Origin: Trichoplusia ni
Taxonomy: Eukaryota; Arthropoda; Insecta; Lepidoptera; Noctuidae
DNA length: 64,000 nt
Direction of reading: 5' to 3'
NCBI RefSeq assembly: GCF_003590095.1
Contig: NC_039505.1
Location: 2,852,001 to 2,916,000, forward strand
This document shows, piece by piece, positions 18,734 through 30,235 of this stretch (within the stretch, counting starts at the first letter, position 1; every line of letters starts with the position of its first letter). Below the pieces are notes generated by a model. That model was not told where the DNA came from and did not search any database. It saw nothing but the letters and a program-made list of their open reading frames with translations. Position numbers and translations under genes: made by a program.

Positions 18734-21700
18734 ATGCCACCTAAAAAACGACCATCTTTATCTCGAAATTCGAGAGATGCTAAAAGGATGAGAAATGCGC
18801 GTTCTCAAGAATCGGCAGAGGAAAGAGCACATCGGTTAAACTCTATGAGAGTTAGTGCCTCAACCTCTCGAGCCAATGAAAGCTCTCCAGAGAGAGAGAT
18901 GCGATTAGCAGCTGACAGAGCGAGACGAGCTACATCACGGGCGTCTCAAAGCTCTTCTCAACGAGAGCTGAGGCTTACCATTGACCGAGAACAACATGTG
19001 TTATCCCGAGATGCTGAAACTGCGTCACAACGAGAATTGCGTCTCACTGCTGACCGCGAACGGCATACATTGTCTCGGAGTCAGAAACCTACACTGAGAG
19101 GGAATTGCGTCTCACAGCTGACCGCGAACGTCATATATTGTCTCGCGAGTCAGAAACCTACACTGAGAGGGAATTGCGTCTCACAGCTGACCGCGAACGT
19201 CATATATTGTCTCGCGAGTCAGAAACCTACACTGAGAGGGAATTGCGTCTCACAGCTGACCGCGAACGTCATATATTGTCTCGCGAGTCAGAAACCTACA
19301 CTGAGAGGGAATTGCGTCTCACAGCTGACCGCGAACGTCATATTTTATCTCGAGAATCTGAAACTTTAACTCAATATGAAGACCGTTTGACAAATGATAG
19401 GGTGCACCATAATGTTATTCGATCTCTCGAAGACGCACATGAGCATGAACAACGACTAGAGTCGGTACGCGAATATTATAATTCTTTGAGACAAGAACGA
19501 TCAGTAAGTTTGTCTAATGAAAGATTAAGAATCGAAAATATTCGGTCTCTTGAAACGGACGAACAGCGAGAGGCCCGTCTTACTGCAGACAGATTTCGAC
19601 ATAGCCTTAATAACTTAGATGTACACATAGAAGATCAATCTAGAAATTCGGTGGCTTGGTCCGACAAATATAAAAGTGGGTTTGCTTATAACCTCACAAT
19701 TGATTATGGATCATCTTCTGTAATAGGCGATATGAACGTGGTATGTCGTTTTTGTAATGCTTCAAAGTGGAGTAAGGAGTCAGCTGGTTTCTGTTGTTCT
19801 ACAGGTAAAATAAATTTGCCTTCATTCGAAGACCCACCGGAACCTTTGAAATCACTACTTTTAGGGGAACATATACAATCTAAACAGTTTTTAGATAATA
19901 TTCGCACTTATAATAGTGCATTTCAAATGACATCCTTTGGCGCTCAACAAATCTCAGAAGGTCATTTCATGCCTACTTTTAAGATACAAGGTCAGGTTTA
20001 CCATTTGATAGGATCCCTTTTGCCTGAAAACCAACCTAAGTTTCTTCAAATATATTTTGTATCCGACTACAACGAACAGTCGAATATAAGAAATCAATAT
20101 TTCCCGAATTTAAATACTGAACTCATATCACAACTTCAGAACATGTTGCATCAGGTTAATTCGTATGTATGCAGTTTTAAATGGGCATTAGAAGCTCTTC
20201 CTCGAGATGATGATAACAATTATAAAATTGTTATAAATGCCGATAGGCGTCCAACTCAGGAACACCCTGGGCGTTATAATGCTCCATCCACGAATGAAGT
20301 TGCTGTGGTATTGGTCGACCAGGAATGTGATAGGCGTGATATCGTTATCCGTTCCAGAGATAATCGTTTGCAACGTATTTATGAAACCCACAGGGCTTAC
20401 GACAGTTTGCAATATCCTTTGATATACTGTCGAGGGGAAGATGGTTATAATTTTGCTTTATACCAAACTGATCCGCGTACAGGCGCACCTAATTATAATA
20501 AAAAGATTTCATGCCTTCAATTTTACTGTTACCACTTGCAAGTAAGACGGAATAGGTTTGTATACTTTCAACGTTTTCGTGGCTTATTCAATCAGTTTAT
20601 TGTAGACATGTACGCAAAAATTGAAACCGAAAGATTAGTTTATATACGATCTAATCAAAGGCAGCTGCGCGTTGAAGAATACGTGCACCTTCGCGACGCC
20701 ATGCAGCAAGATAACGATACGGTGAATATGGGTCGTTTAGTTATTTTGCCCTCTTCTTTTACTGGTGGTCCACGATACATGCACGAACGTACTCAAGATG
20801 CTTTTTGTTACGTAAGAAAATATGGACGTCCCGACTTATTTATTACTGTAACTACCAATCCTAAGTGGGATGAAATTACTCGGGAGCTTCTTGAGGGTCA
20901 AGCACCGCATGACCGCCATGATATCATAGCAAGAGTTTTTCATTTAAAATTAAAATCAATGATAGATCTACTTACCAAAGATAAAATTTTTGGAGAAGTA
21001 TTGTGTTATATGTATAGTATTGAATGGCAAAAACGCGGCTTACCTCACGCACATATCCTGCTTTGGTTAAAAGATAAGGTTCGACCTAATGATGTAGACA
21101 GTTTAATCAGTGCTGAAATTCCAAGTCCGATTGCAGATCCCGTGTTATACGACATTGTTAAAACTCATATGATACATGGTCCATGTGGTTCGTTTAACGG
21201 GAATTCTCCTTGCATGCAAGACGGTCGTTGCACTAAAAGATATCCAAAAGCCTTAGTGGATGGCACTGTAACAGGACATGATGGATACCCATTATATCGT
21301 CGCCGTTCAAGAGATAATGATGGTTTTACTGTTGAAAAGCGAGTGTCTGGACAACAAGTTACTTTAGATAATAGGTGGGTCGTTCCGTATTCTCCTGTGT
21401 TGTCCAGAGCATTTCAAGCTCACATAAATGTTGAAATGTGTAATAGTGTAGAGTCAATAAAATATATTTGTAAGTATATTAATAAGGGCAGTGACCAAGC
21501 TACATTTGCTTTGAGAAATGAACATGATGAAGTTACAAGATTTCAGTCAGGCAGATATATAAGTTCTTCAGAAGCTGTGTGGCGGATCTTAAGTTTCAAC
21601 ATTCACGAAAGATATCCACCTGTGACTCATCTGGATGTTCATCTTGAAGGCGGCCAACGTATATATTTCAACGCCGAAAATGTCACAGAACGGTTAGAGA

Positions 21701-23810
21701 ACCCTAGACAAACAAGTTTATTAGCATTCTTTCGACTTTGCCAAACTGATGATTTTGCAAAATCTCTTTTGTATGAGGAAGTTCCATCGTATTATACCTA
21801 CGATAAGCAACGGGGTGTCTTTAATCGAAGACGCCGTGGCAGGCCTGTAGATGGCGAGTCTGGTATTTTTAAAGAAAATGTTCTTGGTAGAGTGTACACC
21901 GTTCATCCTAACAACGCTGAGTGTTTCTATTTGCGATTATTATTACATACCGTGCGAGGACCAACCTCATTTATAGATTTGAGAAAAGTAGACGATGTTG
22001 TTTATCCCACTTATCAAGCAGCTTGCCAAGCGCGTCATTTGCTTGAAAATGATCAGCATTGGATGACGCTTTAGCAGAATCCTGTGTTAGTGATAATCCA
22101 CGACGGTTACGCCATTTATTTGTAACATTACTCACATTTTGTAATTTGTCAGATGCTGTAACATTATGGGAAAAATATAAAGAAAAATTTTCAGAAGACT
22201 TTCTTAGAAATATACCTAACAATGATGAAGGCACAACTAATGATAATTTCCGTGATCTTGCCATAAATCAGTGCTTATTAGCTCTTCAGGATGACTTAAC
22301 AGCAGTAGGCGGTAAATCACTCTGTGAATATGGTTTGCCAACACCAACCTCAGTCGGAGAGGTAACTAATAGGGAATATTCCGCAGAGATTGGTTACAAT
22401 TTAACGGAACTGCTGACAGCATTAGAAAACGGTGTCCCAATGATGACTGCAGAACAACGTTCAGTTTATGACCGCGTGTGCAATAGTGTTCAAAATAATT
22501 TGGGAACAATATGGTTTTTAGATGCACCTGGAGGAACTGGAAAAACCTTTTTGACTAAATTAATATTGGCTTATGTTCGAAATCAGCGTAAAATTGCTCT
22601 TGCCGTAGCTTCATCAGGGATAGCTGCAACATTGCTACCAGGAGGTAAAACTGCTCACAGTATGTTTAAAATACCAATTGATTTAGATCGCACGGAAAAT
22701 CCAACCTGTAGTATTTCAAGAAATAGCGACAAAGCTAAGGTATTACGCGAGTGTAGTTTAATCATATGGGATGAATGTACGATGGCCCATCGAAAAGGAG
22801 TAGAAGCGGTACACAGAACTTTAAGGGATATAAGACAAAATGATCGACCAATGGGCGGTATCACGGTTTTATTTTGTGGTGATTTCCGACAAACCTTACC
22901 GGTAATACCACGGGGAACCCGAGCTGATGAGGTTAGGGCTTGCCTGAAAAGCTCTTATTTATGGCGAGATATACAATCGGTGCATTTGACTATAAATATG
23001 CGAGTGAGAACTGGAGATAACCCGGATGATAGTCAATTTTCTGACACATTATTAAAGATTGGTGAAGGTACCTATCCACAACTACACCAAGGAAAACTTA
23101 TACTGACGCCTGAATTATGTTGTATGGTGCAATCTCAACCACATCTTATATCGTCGGTTTACGGTGACGTAACAAATATATTAAATAGGGACAATTCTTG
23201 GCTATGCGAAAGATCTATTTTAACTCCTCGCAATGACCAGGCATCTGAGATCAATAACAAAATACTGTCGAATATACAGGGGGAAAGCAAAGTTTATAGA
23301 TCAATAAATAGAATGGTCGATGAACAAGAAGCCACTAATTACCCGATAGAATTTTTAAATTCTTTAAATATGCCCGGACTTCCCTCTCATGAAATTTGTT
23401 TAAAAATTGGGATACCGATTATTATGCTCCGAAATTTAAAACCACCACAACTTTGCAATGGAACTCGACTAAAAGTAACCCAGTTGCAACAAAATATAAT
23501 CGAGGCTCAAATTTTAACAGGTTGCGGTGCAGGAGAAACCGTCTTTATTCCCAGAATACCCTTAATACCAAATAATTTTCCATTCCAATTTAAAAGGACG
23601 CAATTCCCAGTATCGGTGTGTTATGCAATGACAATTAACAAGGCTCAAGGGCAGACTTTTCGTGTTGCTGGAGTAGATCTCAGTGTCAGTTGTTTCTCAC
23701 ATGGTCAGTTGTATGTTGCTCTTTCCCGTGTTAGCAGTTCTAAAAGTCTTTATGTTCACGTGCCGGACGGGTCAACTTTCAATATAGTTTACCCGGAAGC
23801 TTTGCACTAA
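18734..23810 (+). pseudogene. Helitron B Rep-helicase (two frameshifts)
   Basis: This is the single protein for rolling-circle transposition, about 1690 codons. Order: basic N-terminus, 23-residue Arg/Glu repeats, zinc-like module (CRFCNASKWSKES...CC near 19741), HUH nuclease (GLPHAHILLWL near 21040), two-tyrosine motif (YICKYINKG near 21465), then a PIF1-type helicase with Walker A APGGTGKT (22530), Walker B IIWDECTMAH (22765), FCGDFRQ, NMR, INKAQGQT and LYVALSRVSS. All catalytic motifs look intact. Two lesions break it. A repeat unit near 19078 lacks two bases (CG) present in its neighbours. One G is missing near 22062 that Helitrons A and C retain. The start context ACACAATGCC is reasonable. 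This is the best-preserved Helitron gene in the window. Confidence 0.9.
19010..19356. repeat. 69-bp minisatellite in Helitron B Rep
   Basis: Four near-identical 69-base units, preceded by a more diverged one, encode ESETYTERELRLTADRERHI plus LSR. The period keeps the frame. The first unit lacks two bases in TCTCGCGAG, which creates the first frameshift of the gene. Confidence 0.95.
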
Positions 23811-24103
23811 AGTATTTTCGTTTTATAGGTACCTTTACCTTACCTTTATAAGGCAGTGGTACTTATATTGCCACCAGAATTTGAACCTTAACACATTATT
23901 ATAAAGTTTAAAAGCTATAAATATTTTTAAGTTCTGTGTCTTATAAAGGGTTAAGCCTTATGTGAACGTGATCTAAACAATATTACCAATATAAATAATA
24001 ATAATAAACATTACCAATACATTAACTTAATACACAAGGAGTTACACGCTGACGGAGTCGCGGACACAGCTATCTATACTTTTCTGCCGGAAGTCACTAT
24101 TCC

Positions 24104-24132
24104 ACGCGGACGAAGTCGCGGGCACAAGCTAG
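24104..24132 (+). other. Helitron B 3' terminus
   Basis: A GC-rich hairpin (GCG arms around GACGAAGT, then CGCGGGC) is followed by ACAAGCTAG, with T outside. It is nearly identical to the termini of Helitrons A (854) and C (52686). Confidence 0.9.
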
Positions 24133-24326
24133 TATTAAATATAATGAAACACTACCAAGGTAACTAATATTATTTCAACTATAAATAAATAGAATCTAAA
24201 CTACTGATCTAATAAAACACTCCAAAAAACTAATATTCGTATCCACTATTACTTCAACTATAAGGAAATTTAATGAAAACTACTAATGTAATTAAACACT
24301 ACCAAAAAATTAATATTCGTATCTAC
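24133..24326 (-). mobile_element. Helitron A, segment 4 (leader)
   Basis: On the minus strand this segment carries TTGGTAGTGTTTAATTACAT and related units, matching the tandem leader repeats of Helitron B (18491-18665). It is the leader of Helitron A continuing from 17520 across the Helitron B insertion. No coding content is present. It ends where a short non-autonomous Helitron begins. Confidence 0.75.
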
Positions 24327-24341
24327 TATAGCTGTTGCCCG

Positions 24342-25096
24342 TGTCAGAAAATACTACAGACCACGTTAGTGATGAGAGGCCAGGACAGCAATATAAGCTT
24401 TGTTTTGACTGTTTTACTCATGATGTAATTTTGACATTTGACTAATGAATTTTACTACAGGGAAAATGAAATAATTAGGAGAATAATTAGGAAACAAATA
24501 TGTATCTAAATTTATTTTATTTCTGCAATTTACTGTTTACTAAATGTAAATATAGTTGTAATCTCAAGGTCTATTTTTCATGAAACATGATAACTGTATA
24601 TTTTAATTATAACAAGGCAAGGGGAATAGACAACTACATAAGTGATATTGCCATTCCTACTTTTATACATAACACATAATGTACATAAAACATAATAATT
24701 GTATTGTATAATACATAAAAAACACATCGTCATCATATCATAATCAATTAATAATAAAACAAGAGACTTAACTTTGAAGAGAAGTAGTCCGTTCCGTAGT
24801 CGAAGCTCAACTGGCTGGCGACGCACCGTCCATCGCTTTTATACTGTACCGTCTAAGTCAATTGACAACTAATAACAACATCCGTTAAAATAAGTTACAT
24901 TTTAAAATTACTACTAACACTTAAAATTATTATTTTGATGATTTGTAATTAATATTTAATATTTTACTAATATTTAAATAACCGACATAATAATATTTCA
25001 TACCGGAAGTTCTGTTAAAAAGTATCTATTTTAATCTTTGAGGGTAGATCAATTGAAAATTTGAATCACATCAAAATAATTTTACAGATACCATCA
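24342..25096 (-). repeat. Gypsy 1 3' LTR
   Basis: This LTR is bounded by TG..CA and pairs with 29481-30235. The visible differences are at about 24525 (G versus C) and 24591 (A versus G). The 82-residue open frame inside is also present in the other LTR and is not a gene. Confidence 0.95.
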
Positions 25097-25481
25097 CGGC
25101 CATACTGACATGTACTTCGTTCTCGAAGTACAAATTACCTTACATTTAATGATCAACATACATAATACTTAGTCTAATACATTTTTTTACATTGTTACCG
25201 TCGATCTTTTCACATTAAGATGACGAAATAACAACGGTCAGTTGTTTTAGACATTAATCTAGCCCCACACCTGCTGCGCATGAGACAGGCTAGAATAAAA
25301 CAACTAACTTCAGCAGTTCCAATTTCACATTCATCATAACATGTGGTGTTGAAGGAAAACAAATATTTAAAAAAATAACAGTTTAATTAAACATGATCAA
25401 ATATACATTGTTCTTAACAAATCATTAATTATAATCACTATATGACACAAATACAATTTTTAAACTTAAATCTTTATAATT

Positions 25482-26540
25482 TTAAACATTATTCTCGTCA
25501 ACCCATACACCTGGCCATAATCTCAATTTATCTTTAGCTATGGTTATGTTCCTTAGGTTACCTACTCCTCTAAGAGAATACCTATCATGTGGTAGAATGC
25601 CAATTATTTCGTAAGGACCCTTGAACCTGGGACTTAGCTTATCACGACGCCTATGGTCTTGGTTTACATATACGGTGTCACCAACATTAAAAACCCTGTT
25701 ATCTCGCCTTACAACATCAAAACGGTTTTTGAATTTATCGGCCTCTGAACATAAACGCTGATAAGCTAGTTCGCGGTCCGCCCTTACATCAAAGTTATTT
25801 TCGGAAATAATAATATCATTTAGATGAGCTTGAATAGACGGAATATTAGCATTACAACCAATGAGCAAACGGATTGGTGTGAAACCGGTAGATTTCTGGA
25901 CAGTGGTATTAATTGACTGCTGTACTTTCCACAACCCGCTTGGCCAGTCTGACGAGCCATTACATGTAGTATTTAACATGTCGATAACAGTACTAACATA
26001 CCGTTCCACTTGTCCATTACCCCTTGGTGTACCCGTGGAAATCATATGGTGTTCAATATGTAATTCATTAAATAAAGAACGAATTTGGGTGGAGCTGAAA
26101 TTAGTTCCCCTATCTGTTATTACTGTTGACGGAGTTCCGAATAAAGTAATGGTTTCTCTTATAATGGGTACAAGTTCTTGGACATTAAGAGTTTTGAGAG
26201 GTTTCAATAAGCAAAATTTTGTAAATCCATCCACTATAAGTAGAATATATTTGAAACCTTCGCTGGTTAGTGTAAATGGACCTGTACAGTCTATATGAAT
26301 CGTGTGAAAAGGAATTGGGCTTTTATTAATAGGATGTAAAAACCCTTGCTTGGGACCTGAATGACCTTTACGTTCGATACATATTAAGCAGTGTTTTAAG
26401 TATTTTCTAATGAAAGCGGACATGCGAGGAAACCAAAAATATTCAGAAAGTTTTTTGAAAGTTTTGTCAAATCCTACATGACAGTTCTCGTCGTGAAAAA
26501 GTCTTAAAAGTCTAAATCTTGTGCCTTTAGGAACATACAG
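25482..26540 (-). CDS. Gypsy 1 integrase
   Basis: This is the integrase that would insert the cDNA into chromosomes. The frame opens near 26540. It carries the HHCC zinc region (HDENCHVGFDKTF near 26480, then CLICIERK near 26375). The catalytic triad is complete: IHIDCTGPF, ITDRGTNFSS and GNGQVERYVST give D, D and E. The C-terminal part has NVGDTVYVNQ and FKGPYEIIGI, typical of Ty3/gypsy integrases; I see no chromodomain. Relative to the RT-RNase H frame it is offset by a single shift near 26550, either a recent mutation or an assembly error. Confidence 0.88.
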   Translation of the reverse strand: MYVPKGTRFRLLRLFHDENCHVGFDKTFKKLSEYFWFPRMSAFIRKYLKHCLICIERKGHSGPKQGFLHPINKSPIPFHTIHIDCTGPFTLTSEGFKYILLIVDGFTKFCLLKPLKTLNVQELVPIIRETITLFGTPSTVITDRGTNFSSTQIRSLFNELHIEHHMISTGTPRGNGQVERYVSTVIDMLNTTCNGSSDWPSGLWKVQQSINTTVQKSTGFTPIRLLIGCNANIPSIQAHLNDIIISENNFDVRADRELAYQRLCSEADKFKNRFDVVRRDNRVFNVGDTVYVNQDHRRRDKLSPRFKGPYEIIGILPHDRYSLRGVGNLRNITIAKDKLRLWPGVWVDENNV

Positions 26541-28545
26541 CTTTGATTGATTGGGTCTGACCTTATAAAATGATTATGTAAGAAGTATCGATTTTCATCT
26601 AGTTCACCGGATACAACTTGAGAAATCAGATTTTGAGTTTCTGGGTCGTTTTGTTGTGCAATTTCTAACCAAGACTGTGGTTCTTCAATTAAATTAACAA
26701 CCTTAGTTTCACTTTGAGTCTCATTATTATTAGATTTAAGAGGACTGGGGTTCTCAACAGGATTACGGCTAAGAAAATCAACGTGGCCTATGTATTTACC
26801 TTTTTTATATACTATTTCAAAATCAAAGTCTTGTAAAAAGGTCCACCATCGGGCAACACGGGGAGTTAAATCTTTCTTATTCATTGTAGCTTTAATAGAA
26901 TTACAATCTGTAAAAATTTTGAATTTAATACCCAGAAGGTATACCCTAAAATGTTTTAATGCATTAAAAATTGCCAAAGTCTCTAAATCATACGAACAGT
27001 ATTTAGATTCTGCAGGTGATGTACGTCTGCTGAAGTAGGCTATTACTTTCTTATTATTATTTATTTTTTGTACAAGAATTGCACCATAACCTAGAGAGCT
27101 AGCGTCTGTATAAAGTTCCGTTTGAAACTTAGGATCAAACACAGTTAATAAGGGTTTAGAAGATAAATGTTTTATAACATAATCTCTAGCCGCATCCTGT
27201 TGGGCTCCCCACTCCCACTTTTCATTATTTTTAGTCAGTTTTGTTATGGAAGCAGTACGAGCAGCGAAATTTGGGATAAATTTGCGGCAATAACTGGCAA
27301 GACCTATAAACTGGCGTACCTGTTTTACGTTACTAGGGACAGGGGAGTTTACTAGATCAGCTACCTTTGTATCACTTGGCCTAACACCTTCTCGTGAAAT
27401 AACTCTACCTAAATATTCTATGCTTTCGACGAAAAATTTACATTTTTTGATATTTATAGTGAACCCGGCATGGGACAGTGCTTGAACAGTTTCGTTTAAA
27501 TAACACAGACCCTCATCTATCGTTGAAAATGGAATGAGAATGTCATCGATATAGACTAGTAGAAACTTTAAGTGTTGAACGGCCTTCGTGATTGCCCTTT
27601 GAAAAACAGACGGTCCATTACAGATGCCAAAGGGCATTTTCAAAAATTCGTAATGGCCGTCGGGAGTCACGAAAGCAGTGTATTTTATAGAATCAGAAGC
27701 TACTGGAATTTTGTAAAATCCGTTTTTCATGTCGATAGAAATGAAATATTTAGCTCTACCTAGCCTGTCTATCTGGTCTTCGATGAGAGGAAGGGGGTAT
27801 CGATCTTTTTCCAAAATTTTGTTTAATGCTCTATAATCTATACAGAGCCTATCACTTCCATCCTTCTTTTTGACTAAAATAACTGGGTTTGCAAAAGGAG
27901 AATCACTTTCCCGGATTATGTTTTGTTTCAAAAGTTCTTGAACTATCTCATTAACCTTCTCCCTCTCAATCGGTGCCAGACGATAAGGGCGATAATATAT
28001 GATTTCATTCTTAACTAATCGCAATTTTAATTCACCGGTCTTTACTGTACTAGTCTCATCCAAGACGGAAGGATATTTATGAAAAATTTTTCTTACTTTT
28101 TCTTGCAGTTGTAAATCAAGATGCTCAATTTTTGAAGTTAATTCATTTAATTCTGATATATCAGTAAGTACATTTACTTCCGTCTTGGTTTGAACTGGCT
28201 TCCTAAACAATTGACTACCTAATGAATCTGTAACAATCTGCACGTCTGGGTACTGAACAGCGTTTCTGCCTATAAGTAAATTATATTGAAAATCATTATC
28301 CCTGACAACATGTATATCTAATTCTAAACAAACTTCTTGGAATTGGACAAGCACGGTAATGATAGCAAAAACATAAATTTTATTTGATCCTATTCCGTTT
28401 AAATAAATTGACGTTGGTGAGAAATGGCATCCCAAGCGTCTTGCTACTGATTCTTTTATTAAACTACAATTGGCTCCTGTGTCTATTAATGAATCAATTG
28501 GTACTCCATTAACTATGACACGAGTTAAGTTTAGTTCGGTCTTTC
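26504..28545 (-). CDS. Gypsy 1 protease, reverse transcriptase, RNase H
   Basis: This Pol frame is entered by -1 frameshifting from gag at 28546-28552. The protease comes first with LIDTGANC near 28470. RT follows from about 28000: LCIDYRALNKI, FISIDMKNGFYKI, MPFGICNGPS and the catalytic VYIDDIL near 27550. RNase H has ELYTDASSLGYGAIL near 27110 and YDLETLAIFNALKHF, and the connection ends in HVDFLSRNP. All catalytic residues are present. The product copies RNA to DNA in cytoplasmic particles. The frame terminates at 26504 because of one apparent frameshift before integrase. Confidence 0.9.
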
Positions 28546-29421
28546 TAAAAAATTAACTGCCTTATTTGGTACTATGGTAATGGATGAAGAATTATTTGAC
28601 TCTGCTCTTTGCTTATGATAGCACACCGATTCAGTGTGACCTATCTTTTTACAATATGTACATATTATTGTACGAGGATCATTAGGTCTAGATGATTGTG
28701 GGGCTTGGAAAGTAGTGGAGCTGTGAACAGATGTTTGCCTATTTTTAGGGCAAAATGACTGTACATGGCCAGCTTTATTACAAGTGAAACACTTCTTTTC
28801 ACCAGAAAGTTTGGGTACTTTAATTCCCGAAGGACCTGAATCACTACTTTCTAACGGTCTCTTTTTGGATTTGGCATAAATTGAGAGGAGAGATATAAGG
28901 GCAGCAGTTGTAGTGACGCCGCTATTGAGTGAGGCCATCCTAACGTCAACATCAGTTATCCCACCGCAAACTAATTCAATGAGTTGTTCATCGGTGAAAG
29001 AAATTTTTGTATTTCGATACAGTCTTATTTTTTCTCTAGCGTACTCCCCATAAGAATCAGCAGAATCTGATGTATGTAAAACTGCCTTGCTAAGTCTCTC
29101 GGATAAGTTTTTCTTTTCGGGATAGGCATCGATAATGTCCGTAGAAAACTTTTCCCAAGATCTACCTTCTGATGGTTCCCAAGACTCGAACCAAGTTACA
29201 GCGGAACCTCTGAGAGACTTACCAGCTTTAGCTGCCGTCTTGATACTGCTCCACTTCAAATCGGCACGGAGAGCTTCAATGCTGTCACACCAACTCTTGG
29301 CTCCGCAATCATTCTTGTCAGGGTCAAATAGTGGCAGAGCGATGTCATCATCTTTTTGTTGGGTTGTAGATACAGCATCCCGGATTGCTTTCAGAAGATT
29401 GGTAATCACTTCAGAATCCAT
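28531..29421 (-). CDS. Gypsy 1 Gag
   Basis: A 296-residue structural protein that would form the particle shell and package RNA. The N-terminal two thirds is a retrotransposon Gag core (WFESWEPSEGRSWEKF, YGEYAREKIRLYR). Two CCHC zinc knuckles follow: CFTCNKAGHVQSFC near 28780 and CTYCKKIGHTESVC near 28650. The start Met is at 29421, about 60 bases after the 5' LTR and the primer site. The frame is fully open. The terminator lies just beyond a slippery heptamer, so Gag is the default product and Gag-Pol the minor one. Confidence 0.9.
   Translation of the reverse strand: MDSEVITNLLKAIRDAVSTTQQKDDDIALPLFDPDKNDCGAKSWCDSIEALRADLKWSSIKTAAKAGKSLRGSAVTWFESWEPSEGRSWEKFSTDIIDAYPEKKNLSERLSKAVLHTSDSADSYGEYAREKIRLYRNTKISFTDEQLIELVCGGITDVDVRMASLNSGVTTTAALISLLSIYAKSKKRPLESSDSGPSGIKVPKLSGEKKCFTCNKAGHVQSFCPKNRQTSVHSSTTFQAPQSSRPNDPRTIICTYCKKIGHTESVCYHKQRAESNNSSSITIVPNKAVNFLERPN
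28546..28552 (-). other. Probable -1 ribosomal frameshift site (gag-pol)
   Basis: The minus strand reads AAT TTT TTA in the gag frame, which is the classic X XXY YYZ heptamer T TTT TTA. Slipping back one base leads straight into the open protease frame (RKTELNLTRV). The gag stop lies 18 bases downstream. A downstream stimulatory structure was not assessed. Confidence 0.75.
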
Positions 29422-29467
29422 CCTAAAAATATAATAAAATGAATTAACTATGAGAGGCGAAGGAGGT

Positions 29468-29480
29468 ATCCCACTTCTGA
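29468..29480 (-). other. Gypsy 1 primer binding site
   Basis: Directly after the 5' LTR the minus strand reads TCAGAAGTGGGAT. From recall this matches the 3' end of some tRNA-Leu species (minus the first bases), so tRNA-Leu is the likely primer. Gypsy 3 has a related TCAGAAGTGG at 57418. Confidence 0.6.
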
Positions 29481-30235
29481 TGTCAGAAAATACTACAGAC
29501 CACGTTAGTGATGAGAGGCCAGGACAGCAATATAAGCTTTGTTTTGACTGTTTTACTCATGATGTAATTTTGACATTTGACTAATGAATTTTACTACAGG
29601 GAAAATGAAATAATTAGGAGAATAATTAGGAAACAAATATGTATCTAAATTTATTTTATTTCTCCAATTTACTGTTTACTAAATGTAAATATAGTTGTAA
29701 TCTCAAGGTCTATTTTTCATGAAACATGATGACTGTATATTTTAATTATAACAAGGCAAGGGGAATAGACAACTACATAAGTGATATTGCCATTCCTACT
29801 TTTATACATAACACATAATGTACATAAAACATAATAATTGTATTGTATAATACATAAAAAACACATCGTCATCATATCATAATCAATTAATAATAAAACA
29901 AGAGACTTAACTTTGAAGAGAAGTAGTCCGTTCCGTAGTCGAAGCTCAACTGGCTGGCGACGCACCGTCCATCGCTTTTATACTGTACCGTCTAAGTCAA
30001 TTGACAACTAATAACAACATCCGTTAAAATAAGTTACATTTTAAAATTACTACTAACACTTAAAATTATTATTTTGATGATTTGTAATTAATATTTAATA
30101 TTTTACTAATATTTAAATAACCGACATAATAATATTTCATACCGGAAGTTCTGTTAAAAAGTATCTATTTTAATCTTTGAGGGTAGATCAATTGAAAATT
30201 TGAATCACATCAAAATAATTTTACAGATACCATCA
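29481..30235 (-). repeat. Gypsy 1 5' LTR
   Basis: This is the upstream LTR in coding orientation, 755 bp, TG..CA, followed by the CCCG target duplication. It should contain the promoter and the start of the transcript. Confidence 0.95.
29975..29982 (-). promoter_or_regulatory. Gypsy 1 LTR TATA box
   Basis: TATAAAAG on the minus strand, followed within 30-40 bases by CGCCAGCCAGTTGAGC. It is repeated in the other LTR at 24836-24843. It is the best candidate for the retrotransposon promoter. Confidence 0.6.

Larger units (their letters stand above)
17521..24132 (+). mobile_element. Helitron B, nearly complete
   Basis: A 6.6-kb Helitron starts with TC directly after an A (17520). It ends with hairpin plus CTAG at 24132, followed by T, so the A|T target is intact. 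Helitron A leader sequence continues on both sides, proving insertion of one Helitron into another. The 5' end has a TGTC microsatellite and a long leader with a TATA box and tandem repeats. One Rep-helicase gene fills 18734-23810, interrupted by only two small frameshifts. The 3' UTR (23811-24132) contains no gene. Confidence 0.92.
24342..30235 (-). mobile_element. Ty3/gypsy element 1, young and nearly intact
   Basis: A 5.9-kb LTR retrotransposon on the minus strand with two 755-bp LTRs that differ at only about two positions seen by eye. The target duplication is CCCG (24338-24341 and 30236-30239). Order: 5' LTR, primer site, gag, protease-RT-RNase H, integrase, 3' LTR. There is no env. The 385-base stretch 25097-25481 is a non-coding 3' leader. 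It landed in the 3' hairpin of a short Helitron. One apparent frameshift between RNase H and integrase is the only obvious defect. Confidence 0.93.

Noticed and set aside
24578..24826. An 82-residue open frame present at 24578-24826 and 29717-29965
   Set aside because: It lies in both LTRs of gypsy 1 and is duplicated for that reason only.
26790..27763. Plus-strand open frames opposite gypsy 1 RT
   Set aside because: They are antisense shadows of a strongly supported Pol frame.
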